A stretch of DNA of 64,000 bases from Tricholoma matsutake. Taxonomy: Eukaryota; Basidiomycota; Agaricomycetes; Agaricales; Tricholomataceae. The position numbers and the translations under genes were made by a program. The notes beneath the pieces were generated by a model. That model was given only the letters and a program-made list of their open reading frames with translations, did no database searches and had not been told where the DNA came from. Position 1 is the first letter of the stretch, and each line of letters begins with the position of its first letter. The stretch lies in assembly GCA_026075535.2 (NCBI GenBank), contig AP026538.1, positions 1,240,001-1,304,000 of the forward strand, written 5' to 3'. This document shows, in pieces, positions 22,610 through 32,760 of this stretch.

Positions 22610-23898
22610 ACATCAACACAATGCACATGCCGCCTTCTGGTGGATATCACTATATAGTACAAGGTCGATGTTTGATATTGTACTGGCCAGAGTTCAGGAT
22701 GCTTCGCAATGAAACGGCGAAGACCATCGGCAATTGGATCTTCGAAGAAATCATTTGTCAATAGGGCTCGCTTTATGAGATTGTTACTGACAATGGCCCA
22801 GCATTCCTTTCTGCTCTCAAATATTTGTCGAAGCACTATCACATCAATCACATTTGGATAAGTGGCTACAATTCTCATGCCAATGACCTCGTCAAATGAG
22901 CCCACTTCAAAGTATGGCAATCACTCTACAAAGCCATCAATGGCAACCAAACTCAATGGTCAGTTGAGACCTACTTGGTGTTTTGGGCAGAACGGGTAAC
23001 AGTTCGCAAACGAATGGGCTGTTCGCCCTATTTTGCAATCACAGGTTCTCATCCACTCACCCCTCTCGACATTTCAGAAGTGACATATCTACAACCACCA
23101 CCCAATTTGATACTCTCCTCCACTGATCTCATTGCCCGACATGCTATCGCACTCCAGAAATGCTTGACCGATCTCGAGGTACTTTACTCTAGAGTCTACA
23201 CCGCTTGACAAGAAGCTGCAAAACGCTTCAAAGAAGTTCACAAGCAAACAATTTGAGACTACAATTTTGAAAAAGGTGACCTCATACTCATGTGAAACAC
23301 ACAGATCGAGAAAGCTCTTAATTGAAAAATGTGAGCTCAATATCTCGGCCCACTCATTGTCATTGCACGAAACTATGGTGGCGCTTATATTCTTTGCAAG
23401 CTCAACGGCTCAGTTCTTCATCGACCAGTAGCTGCCTTCCAAGTTCTACCATATCTAGCATGAAAATTGATCTCCCTTCCTCCGAACTTCTTTGATATTG
23501 ATGATCGTCAGCTCGAACAACTTTGAACATCAATAGAGACATCGACAAAGGCATTCCTGACCTCGACAAAGACAAATAGACCATTTTTCTTTTCCTTTTT
23601 TTTTACTTGCAATATTGAAACAAATTATAACAGTGTACTATTACAAGTCGTGATATTGTTTGAAACGTGTTTGCACAAGCTTGACGGGGTTTTTTGGCTA
23701 TGAAGGAGTTCTGAGCCTTTCCCCTATGTCTTGTTTTGATGAATCATCCATGTTACTTTCTTTTTCTTTTTCTCTCCTATGTCTCTTTCGAATATATCTT
23801 ACATTTCTTGGCTTCAATTGTATGCGATATTTCTCATTTCAAACTTATCTCGCTCAGACACAAGAAAAACAATAAAATTAATACAATAAAACAAACAG

Positions 23899-24950
23899 CT
23901 ACTGGGATTCCTCCCACTTCCTCTCCAACACCTCAATCTCCTCCATCAGCACCTCCACTTCCAGTTTCTTCCACACCAGCACTTCTGCGAGATACCGATG
24001 CCGGAGTCGCGCTGCATCCGATGCTGTCATCTCCTCCTCAACCGCACCTGTGACCTTGGGTTCAACCTCTCGTTCTCTAGCTTTCACCTTTCCCTTCCCC
24101 TTCTCCTTCTCAGCCATCTTCGGCTTCACCTTCACCATTCATTTTGGGCGCTCATCGACTTTTGAGGGCCCAGCCTCCATGTTTTGGATGGGCTGGATAG
24201 CCCGGATGTGTACTGCTAAGTAATCATACAAATTAGCAATCATACTCATTATCGAGAAGAATCACTTACTATGTCTAGGAGTCGACTCCTCCATCGACTC
24301 CTCAGTAGCCTTTGTAGCTTGTTTAGAGCCCACTGTTTTCCTCGACTCGCCTCATCGGAGTCCACACCTCGACACTCCCTCCCAGTAGCAGCCTTGCAAC
24401 ACTTGAGTGCATCACTTGCACTTGGGTGTGCCCTCCTTGATGATGCATTCTGGTGATGTCCTCAGCCCAGCGCAACGATCACACTACAGCAAGCATAATT
24501 AGTCTGAACAATATCGACGTAAAATGATGACTTACCAGCCCATGGAAGGTGATCAGCTCACCTTCCTCTAGCCACACCCGCTTTGCGACCACAGGCTCTT
24601 CATCCAACTTGTCCTCACCTTCCTCCTCCTCGTCCATCTCATCCGCCTTCCTCTTCTCAATAATTTGCTTGACGACCGGTAGGTTGTTGACTAGAGGTTC
24701 TTCTTCGTCCATGGCTTTGTCCTGATCGATTGAGAGGTGCATGAGCTCGAGCGCGGTGGTCCAATCACGAAAATCTTCCTTAGAAACCATTTTGGCCTGG
24801 ACTTCGGCCAAGAATGATTGATGTGCCTCGACCAGCACGTCTCATCGTTCCTCGATCCTCTTCACTTTGGCCTTGACGGCCACCTGCCAAGCCTCCCTCT
24901 CCTCCTCTCTCTTCCTCTCTTCCTCGACCTTCCTCGAATACTGTTTTGAA
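23899..24950 (-). pseudogene. Gyp1-A antisense spliced gene, 5'-truncated
   Basis: Opposite to pol, three exons can be read: 24536 up to about 24950 (truncated), 24270-24483, and 23899-24215. They are separated by introns of 52 and 54 nt with gtaagt donors. The first part is acidic and coiled-coil-like (FLAEVQAKMVSKEDFRDW, MDEEEEGEDK). The middle exon carries CDRC...C...C-K-x-C...C, six cysteines spaced x2, x8, x8, x2, x6, near the fungal Zn2Cys6 plan. The last exon is basic (KMAEKEKGKGK) and ends in a charged helix (LEVEVLMEEIEVLERKWEESQ). A TGA lies inside the cluster where Gyp1-B has CAA; both derive simply from CGA. The copy in Gyp1-B has the same exon and intron plan. I do not recognise a named family. 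Confidence 0.75.
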
Positions 24951-24958
24951 CTCCTCAT

Positions 24959-26103
24959 TATGGCATGGCATGGGTAACCCTTGGGTATATCCCATCGTAC
25001 CCTTACTCATACTCGTGAACACCATACCTGCACAGGTATGTGTACGGTGTTACCGTGGGTTTCCATGGGTTACCCATGGTTATTTGGAGGTTTCGAGCAG
25101 AATACATATTTTAATAGTAAATTAAGTTAATAGAAACCCCCTTGCTCATATTTGGAGTGAGGGAGGGGGTGGTGGACCTATTCTAATAAATAAATTACAT
25201 TAAACTAATATAGAAAAACCCCCCCCTCCACATTTGGAGTGAGGGAGGGGGTGGTGGACCTATTCTAATAAATAAATTACATTAAACTAATATAGAAAAA
25301 CCCCCCCCTCCACATTTGGAGTGAGGGAGGGGGTGGTGGTGCCTGTAGTCAATGAAAACAACACAAAAACCCCCCCCTCTTGCATTTGGAGTGAGGGAGG
25401 GTGGTGCCTGTAGTCGCTGAGAACAGAATGAGTAACCCCCCTACTCACATTTGCAGCGAGAGAGGGGGGAGGTGCTGCCTGTAGTTGTTGATCCCTGATT
25501 CCACCCCACGAGCAGTTGCTCATGAGGCTGGGGTGGGTGGTGTGCTGTCATGACGTGGTGGTGTTGGCGTGGGGTTGTTCTGTGTGAGCTCCTCATTCCA
25601 AGGGAATTCCAACCTATGAAATGAAAGAAACAAAATAGTTAGTTTACAAAAAAAGAAATGAATGAAAAAAAAAACTTACCATGGGCCCAAATGACGCAAT
25701 CACATTGTTTGGGCCTGGGTGATGTGGCACTGTTGGGTGTGTGTTGTTAGCTGTTGTCATCTGTCATTATCAGTAGTTTAGAACCTGAAAAAGAAGAAAC
25801 ATAATCAATTAGTTTACAAAAAACAAGAAATGAAACACAAAAAACTTACTATAGGCCCAAACAACAATTCGCTTCATTTGGGCCATGCTATGGTGGTGGT
25901 TGAATCGTCGTATAGTTTAGAAATAGACGTGTCATGAGTATTCAACAAGGTCAGATGATTACTCACCTGACCAAAATCCAGGTACTGGCATATCCACACA
26001 TACCCATAACACCATGGAAAAGAGTACGGTGTTGCCCAGGTATAGCAATCCCATACCCGTAACCAGAAACACACGGTGTTACCCATACCCATGCCATGCC
26101 CTA
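24959..26103. mobile_element. hAT-1: non-autonomous hAT-type DNA transposon
   Basis: The ends are TATGGCATGGCATGGGTA on the left and its complement with one mismatch on the right (TAGGGCATGG...). The element is flanked by perfect 8-bp duplications ctcctcat (24951-24958 and 26104-26111), the hAT hallmark. Subterminal DNA is full of gggtaaccc/taccc motifs. The 1145-bp interior has no transposase; it holds a GC-rich tandem repeat. It must have moved using an enzyme encoded elsewhere. Confidence 0.88.
25138..25490. repeat. Tandem repeat within hAT-1
   Basis: About five units of 65-83 bp each contain a c-run, catttggagtgaggga and a g-run; the first three are about 83 bp and nearly identical, the later ones shorter and diverged. 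Every unit can fold because its c-rich start complements its g-rich middle. Confidence 0.85.
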
Positions 26104-26171
26104 CTCCTCATATATCATCTGAAATATTACTAATTGGTTGTTGCAGCCCAAACCTAAAGAAGCTGAGAAGT

Positions 26172-26462
26172 GTTGCCATTATCACCTAACAAATCATGGT
26201 GAGATACTGTTAATGATACTTTAGTCATTAATACTGACCAGGTTCATCACTCTTCTTCTCGCTGCCATCACCACCATGACTATAGCTGTTATCGCTGTCC
26301 ACTGTTGCATTGGTGTCTGACTCAGGTTTGGGCTGCAACAACCAATTAGTAGTCATGGTGGTGATGGCAGCGAGAAAAAGAGTAATGAACCTGGTCAGTA
26401 TCAATGACTGAAGTGTCATTAACAGTATCTCACCATGATTTGTTAGGTGATAATGGCAACGC
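26172..26462. repeat. Inverted repeat with about 110-bp arms
   Basis: Arm 26172-26282 (gttgccattatcacc...) is complementary to 26352-26462 with few mismatches, around a 69-bp centre. The centre repeats in reverse a segment (attggttgttgcagccc) also lying outside the left arm at 26130-26155. This implies a foldback duplication. It sits just right of hAT-1. Confidence 0.88.
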
Positions 26463-26519
26463 TTCTGATGTCAGCATTCAGAAGAAAGCTGACAAACATG
26501 GTAATAACCCATAATTGAA

Positions 26520-27053
26520 GCAGTTACAACTATATCTCACAATGCTTCATTAGATTTCACCCTCATTGAGGATTGGCCCATTACCACAGATGCTCCTCAT
26601 AAAGAGCTTGTGAACATGCTCAATACCCATTCCATCAACCCTATTCCAGCTTATGACATGCATGGCCATCTAATCCACCTGCTCAGTTACCACAGCCGAC
26701 TTTCAGAAGCTGTTGTTGAGCTTCATTTTGACCTCAGCCACTAGTCCATGAGAGGCCAAAATGGAGAACCATCTTGTGATACCTATGCCGCTGACATGGT
26801 TGCTATCCGTGTTTTGGTTATGACTATCTGTAGGTGTACATTCCTGGAGCTTGTGGTATACTTATCCATCTTCAGAGTTCTGCTGAATCTCTACAGATTA
26901 ACTAGCAATGCACATCGTTCTGAGGTTATTTGTCCGATCTGCCAGAAATCCAATATATCTGGATTCACAGTGTTTGGCAAGTTGATGTTCCATGTAGTGG
27001 CAGATCCTACTGCAATGAAGACTGACAAGCTACTGTTTGGCAGTCTCAAATAG
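26520..27053 (+). pseudogene. Relic of an unrecognised fungal protein gene
   Basis: A nearly continuous frame reads LIEDWPITTDAPHKELVNML, PIPAYDMHGHLI, EAVVELHFDLSH, a single stop, then NGEPSCDTYAADMVAIRVLV. Its composition and absence of frameshift look protein-coding. I believe I have seen similar PAYD-x-x-G-x-LI / DTY-x-ADI text in agaricomycete hypothetical proteins, but I cannot name a function. The part after 26830 is less convincing. The upstream half would run into the foldback repeat. Confidence 0.4.
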
Positions 27054-27413
27054 GGATGTTTTTGTTTCTGTACTGCTGACTCGGAGGTGTTCACTGGGTT
27101 ATGAAAAAAAAATCAAAGATAATATATATGAGATTAGCTAAAATACAGAAGGTATTAGCACAATTAAATAAATAAAATGTCCATAATATTACAAACCTTA
27201 ACAAGCAACTGTCAGGCAATATCACTACAATATCCTGGTCTGCATCTAAAACTCCCAGTCCATTAAAGAAATTTGTTACATAACTTGTAAGTAGCAGAAG
27301 GTAGTTTCACTGGTAATTCTAGCTTTGAGATAGAATTTAGCAATCGGAATTTCATTATATGATCAACAATTGGATTGATAAGGATCAACACTAATTGAGT
27401 ACATATGATAATA

Positions 27414-27968
27414 CAGTCGAACTTCTCTTAACTCATACCTCTCAGTGGACACCTCAGGCTATGATGGAGTATGGGGGGTTATGAGTTGGTAGAGGTATGC
27501 TGAAAATGGGTTCAAAAAATCATGAAAAAATCATAAAGAATTGTAGAAAATATTTAGGGCTATAGGCTGGTGCTAAATTGCATTTGGGATCATGTGTAGA
27601 CTAATTTGAGGGATACTATTTATAATCTCTAAAAGAAGTCAGTTAAAATAGTTTCTTTCATACTCTTGGTCTCTTCAAGTCTGAGTTGCTTATTGAATGA
27701 GCCTAAAAGTGCTTCAAATTTGTGGGCAATAGGGTGGTTTTAAGTTCTCAGCATATCTGCTAACAGTTGACACTGCCTTAAGAATGTCATGCCAAGTTGG
27801 GTGAGGCTCAATAGACACATCATCAACATTGATATCATCTCTACCATTTATCTCAATATTTTCACATGCCACGATTGAATTCATGACTGCTTGATAGATC
27901 TCCTGGTCTGATATCTCTGTCAAAATGTAGGATTTGCCAACCAGAATGAAAAGTGATTCAATGTCCAT
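27414..27968 (-). mobile_element. Left end of a pogo/Tigger-like (Tc1-mariner) transposon
   Basis: The minus-strand frame at 27714-27968 has EISDQEIYQAVMNSI, a DDIN acidic patch and PTWHDILKAVSTVSRYAENL. This matches the C-terminal tail of DDE-1 (pogo/jerky-like) transposases (PT-x-x-E-AL-x-A-x-x-x-L-x-x-Y). About 300 bp beyond the stop, a TA dinucleotide (27412-27413) is followed by CAGTCGAAC, a pogo-type inverted terminal repeat start. The catalytic region and right end are not recognisable to about 29 kb. It is a truncated relic. Confidence 0.45.
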
Positions 27969-27969
27969 T

Positions 27970-29200
27970 CTATTTTTTATCTGAAGTGCCCCAGAGCTGC
28001 CAAGAAGAAGAACATGGAGAGTGAACTAAGAGTAAGTTTGGCAATGTATTTTTTGTACAATCATACAGCTAAACTATTAATAGCAATTGAAAAGGCAAAA
28101 TAAGTTGGATAAGATCCAGGCCAAAACATTGGAAAGTGCAGTAAGTGTCACACAATTTCTTCAGGCTGGTTCCAGGACTGAAGAAATTCAGCATTACTCC
28201 AAATCAGTCATAACCAGTCTTTTTCTTGTTCTAGGACTTGTACAGATTTGATCTTCAGACAGGCAGATTTTGACTGCTACTCTATCCATGTTTGAATGAC
28301 ATAAGATCTGCCAAGTAAAAAGAAAAATGTTGAAATTTATTTATTTTTATTTTTATTTTTTGAGATTGAAAAAATCAATTTTATTATTTTCTTTATCTTA
28401 TATTTTATATTTTTATATTATCTTGATAATAACTTTAAAAATATAAAAATATTTACTCTGATTGCTAAATTATATTATATACTGCCAAAGTAGCCAAAGT
28501 TTTTACCCATAGACAGTTGGGTGATAAAGTGATGAAATGCCCATTCCAAAAGGATGAAAATAATGGTGGCGATGATGATTATGGTGAAAACAACAAGGCC
28601 CCATAGAATATAGGAGGCTAGGGACATAATGTCTTCAGCTTGAACTATGCCAATGACTTATAAGTGTGAATTTGTGTAATAGGAGAGCCAACTTACTATA
28701 GGTCATGATTATTGAGATGAAGGAGGCGTTGAAGCATGTGTACTTGATTGTGACATACAATTAGTCTTTTATAAATGGGGAGAATAGCGCAGGGCAAATG
28801 AAGTTCAGTGCTAATCCTAATGCTCTAAGAGCGATGCAGGTAGTAGACTGTGGATCCTGAGTCATAGGGATGAGAAGAAGCAAGAGTGCTGAGGTATAGA
28901 TTATGAGTCTTTAACAAAGTTAAGACTCGTTCTTCATACCGGAAATCAAGGAAAAATTCAGTGGTATAAGAAAAATATTTTCTTTTTCCCCATGGTCAGT
29001 AAGTTCTGTACAACCATTACAAAAATTACTGACTTTACTAACCATGAAACTGAAAAATTAGCTAAGATGCAGATTTCGAGTATAAAAGGAAAATTTTCAT
29101 CTGGCTATCTAAATTACTGGTAACCTACAGTAATTGACTTCAATACAATCCATTACAAAGTCTTATTGATAGTTTCATTCTTTGGGGGCGCTCTAAAGTT
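27970..29200. other. No recognisable gene; AT-rich
   Basis: I see no gene or clear repeat. The stretch at 28320-28500 is strongly AT-rich with A/T runs. It may contain the rest of the pogo-like element in unrecognisable form. Confidence 0.45.
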
Positions 29201-29201
29201 A

Positions 29202-29266
29202 TCATGTGTGCCAAATATCGACTTCTCTCCTCCCCCCCGAGAGATGTCGATATTTGGCACACATGA
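29202..29266. repeat. 27-bp-arm near-perfect hairpin
   Basis: Arms 29202-29228 and 29240-29266 (tcatgtgtgccaaatatcgac and complement) differ at one position and enclose an 11-nt c-rich loop. The DNA on either side is unrelated and AT-rich. It could be a collapsed pair of transposon ends or a small structured RNA; neither is shown. Confidence 0.85.
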
Positions 29267-29269
29267 CCA

Positions 29270-31072
29270 CTTTAGGTTATGCTTTTTTTAGCACATCTAC
29301 AATAAAAGTCTTGTATCTCACTCATTTCTTGTCCGATTAGGTTATAATCTTTATTTATTTTAACAAAATAATAAAAATTAATAAAATAAAATAAAAATTT
29401 CTTAAAAAATAACAAATTCAATATTGTTATAGTGTCAATATTATTATATTAATAAAAAACTAATTCTATTACTTTATTACTTGTATAAAGATATAAATTA
29501 ATTTAAAAAAAAAAACAAAAAAAAAACACCTTTTGCAGACAGCTGGACTCCTCCTTTTTGCCAGGGGTGGAAGAATGGTTCTAAAAAGCCCTTTGAGCTC
29601 TAACTAGAGAAATCATGAACTCATAGTACTTTTCAGTTGCAAAATAGTTGATAGTCATCCCTTCAGAGAAAAGAGAAAAAAGAAGCACTCTGCCAAAAGG
29701 CCTCTGTAAGAGTGTGGGTAGGGTGATCAAAATCTTATGCAGGCTAGAGTATGAATGGGCTCTATAACTGAGTAAATGAAATACAAATAGATTTGTCAAT
29801 AACTAATGACAATACAAACTGCAAACCTGCACACCGCCCTTGGTAGAATGCACTTTTCCATGTTTTATATATATTTTCATTCCTTCAATTTCTATGGCTT
29901 TGAAATCACCACCATGGAATATGTGCAATGGGTACCTTTCATCTATATTGGACATGTATTATTTATAAATATAAAAAAGTACTCGAAAAAGATTGGGAAT
30001 TCTATCTTTGGTTTGTAAAACTTAATGTATGGTCTACTAGAAATCCAGCGTGAAGATCTTTTACTATTTTTTGCTGAAATAGAAAGTGTTCATTTACGAG
30101 CCACATTATTGGAATCAAAATGTTCGCATATTGGCAACCTGTTCATGAACCATCACTATAGTCATATGACTTGGCCATGTTTATTGATATACTTGACTTA
30201 TGCACAATTGCATGAGCGAAACCAAACTTTTTTAGATGTGCTCCAGTACTTTTTGTGGACAGGCACACTTATTACAGAATTCTGATGTGGCAAAATCAAA
30301 CTTGATCTCCCATGTCATCCATGCTTTCTTGGCAGTGGCCAGTGAGAGTGAATGATGGCATCATCTGAAGACATGATCACTTTGCTGCTCCTGCTTGCAG
30401 ATCAAATAAGATATGCAGGCAGATACAAGCTTCTCAAGAATCTGGTGGGCATGCTGCAGTTCTTTGTTATGCTGGGTCTTTGCATGACCTGCAGGATTTT
30501 GAAGTTTGAAGTGTGTAGTTGCCAACTGAAGGCTGTACAATGCATCTAGAGGACTGGCTGATGCATGTGGTATATTGAGTGCCTGTGGATATTCAGAATA
30601 ATCAGCCATCACCCTGAGCTGGTTAGGCATCAATCTAAGATGGTCACTGGTCAAGTCTCATCTGGAGGGGCCCAAGACCCTATACACATCATTTTACACA
30701 TCATTTTATTGTTTTGGCATATAGACATTGCAATCATATAAAGTAATAATCAACAACCACACTAAGGCATGGCCCCTTGCTGAATCACCACGCATGCTCT
30801 TTACTGCCAAGCTTGATGATGCAGAGGTCCTGCTATGTTCTTTATTCTTGCCTGCTTTATATCTGTTTTTTTTCATCTCAAGTACCATACCAGGATGAAG
30901 AGAAAGTGGGGAAAGCAGGTATGTCCTGTCTGGGGTTACAGTCTCAGTAAGCCATGGGCTTTTCAAGTCAAACTCAAACTAACTAACAGAGAATAGGTGC
31001 CTGACCCACATATTCACTAGGTGAAAGTAACAGTGGCTGACACAGGCCATTCAAAACGTGATGGCATGACAC
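29270..31072. other. No recognisable gene; AT-rich start
   Basis: The first 250 bp are AT-rich with A-runs (29490-29526). Short open frames occur on both strands (for example 97 codons on the minus strand at 30361-30654 and 86 codons on the plus strand at 30025-30285), with no motif I recognise. The end of the stretch may belong to the 5' part of the helicase relic. Confidence 0.4.
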
Positions 31073-32760
31073 TTGTCTCACTCATATTCAACAACGAAAA
31101 GCTATTTTGATGAGAAGGCATCACATGAGAAGGTATGTGATGCCCTTGTATGTGAAAAAAAATCTATATTTATGACTACAACGTGCATGCATTTCAGTGC
31201 CGAAGTGCACTCCAGAAATCTAGGATTCAAAAATATCCAACAAGCCATCACAACTCAGCTCATGTATGAGCAAAAGATGCATGTTCTATATCTCCAACTG
31301 GTGAATACTTTGATGGCTTTGTATATTCTGTTGTAAATCTGATGATGCACAAGAATCTGGAAAAACAGCACCTGGATTGCTATGCAGTTCCGCTTTGGAT
31401 GATGGATTGAGCACAATTATCATACTGCCGCTTTGGTCAATGCACAAGCAATACAAGTATCTGTATATGAAATATGGGATTTCATGGGAAATCTGGTCAA
31501 AGACAACATCCATTTATCAACCCCCTATCAGCATCATTGTGGCGATCAAGCAAACAGAATGGAAAGTATTTCATACATTTTTGGATGTGCTTGTGGCTAT
31601 GGGTCGAGTTGCCCATGTTATTGTGGATGAGGCACATTTGGTTCGAATGCATCAAAGCTTCAGGCCAGTTATGGAAACACTGGCATGGCTTGGCAAAAAA
31701 CATATCCAGATTGTCTTGGAGACTTGACCCTTCCTTAGAAGAGAAACTTCTAACAGATTTTGGCATTCCTGTGAAATCGTGCCATATCATGCAATGCAAA
31801 ACATCTCAATCAAACATATCATTCAATGTTGTGCAATCTGACACTCACGACCTAGACACCGCTGTTGAGAAGGAGTATGTTAGAGCAAAGGATTACTCTG
31901 ACACAAATCAAATGCCTATTTTTTGCTGGACAAAGCAAGAAGTTCAACAAACTCGTTATCTGAATATTCCATATTGTGATGCAAGTTTGACACAGGATGA
32001 CATCGATATGGTATTGCAAAAATCTAGACATGGAGAAGAGAGGCGACTTTGTTGCAGTTCCATCTCGGGGATTGGACTTGATGTCCCAAACATCACACAT
32101 GTGATCCATCGAGGATATCCCCTATTTCTTTTGTGCAAGAAACAGGATGTGTGGGGAGGGATAACATAATGCAGAAAGTATGGTCAGTTGTTGTATTGCC
32201 TCCTGTTGGTGTTATGGGTCTCGCTCCAGGGAGGTTTGGTAAATGACTTTTGCGACTGGCTCTGGACAGCACTGAGCATTGTCACCGGCTCTTGGTACAG
32301 ATGTTCATCAATGGAGAAGCCAATCTGTGTGTCCTCATAGAAAGGTTCACCCACCTTTGTGATATATGCAAGGAACAGTGTATATTGAAGCCAACAAAGG
32401 GACAGTTTATGGTATTCCCATGGTCATTGATGCACGACAGTTTAGGAGGCAAGTGTTACCATGGAAGACAGTATCACATGCTAACCACGTGCTGTAGACA
32501 ACACTTATAGCATGGGACTGTTGCTGAAATTTCTGCTCACTGCTCAGCCCACAAATGCCTCATTAGAAATACAGGTAGCATCAGTGATCTCCAAACATCA
32601 GTTTGAGCAATGTGCAGATTTGGTTGACAAATACAACAAGAGGATGAAATCAGCTTATTTACTGCTCCAGAAGTTATCCATGTGTTGTCCTGCATGCTGT
32701 ATTACTCGTACAGCCTCACAACGTGAGCATATCTAGGCAACTTATGTGCAGCCAAGACAA
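31073..32760 (+). pseudogene. Degenerate RecQ-type DEAH-box helicase
   Basis: Several frames together show a superfamily-2 helicase. SGKT (Walker A) at 31356-31367 is in frame with VIVDEAHLV (DEAH at 31626-31637). Next come PSLEEKLLTDFG (after motif III), IFCWTKQEVQQT (motif IV), ISGIGLDVPNITHVIHRGYP (motif V) and QETGCVGRDN (motif VI, with C where RecQ has R, a CGT to TGT change). The frame changes at about 31725, 31945 and 32130. A C-terminal piece with CDICKEQC follows at 32250-32500. RecQ-type helicases unwind DNA in repair; large families occur in repeat-rich and subtelomeric DNA of fungi. It is plainly a pseudogene. Confidence 0.8.

Larger units (their letters stand above)
11595..23579 (+). 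pseudogene. Gyp1-A gag-pro-pol, split by Gyp2 (11595-16411 and 22610-23579)
   Basis: The gag start is placed at the ATG of 11595 (MTTQTAMPARG), followed by KFDPTQPREL-R-YFEELE, a capsid-like region typical of basidiomycete gypsy elements. A CCHC-like stretch (CIFCSLLGHFIPDC) lies near 12400-12450. The aspartic protease has DPGSSIISM near 13474. The reverse transcriptase has YIDD at 14921. The RNase H region (VDARYIKGML, NRWIVSI) lies near 15640-15720. The integrase zinc domain (CHYC) is near 16320 and the core resumes after Gyp2 with EIVTDNGPAF. Stops and frame changes are spread throughout, many fitting CGA to TGA. Translation is expected to end at TAG 23577-23579. It was an autonomous polyprotein and is now dead. 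Confidence 0.9.
10087..24950 (+). mobile_element. Gyp1-A: Ty3/gypsy LTR retrotransposon, nested and 3'-truncated
   Basis: This plus-strand element has a 5' LTR (10087-11262), PBS, gag-pro-pol (11595-23579, interrupted by Gyp2) and an antisense spliced gene (23899 onward). It matches Gyp1-B (42907-52312) along its whole length. The 3' part of the antisense region and the 3' LTR are missing: similarity to Gyp1-B ends close to hAT-1 at 24951. Many in-frame stops make it defective. Layering gives an order of insertion: Gyp0, then Gyp1-A, then Gyp2 inside it. Confidence 0.9.

Noticed and set aside
10087..24950. Classical RIP (C to T at CpA) as the cause of decay
   Set aside because: The stop codons I could compare between copies arise at CpG, not mainly CpA. 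A motif count would be needed to exclude a mixture.
25138..25490. Regular repeats resembling a CRISPR array
   Set aside because: Eukaryotic DNA; units are nearly identical over their whole length with no distinct spacers, and they lie within a hAT element.
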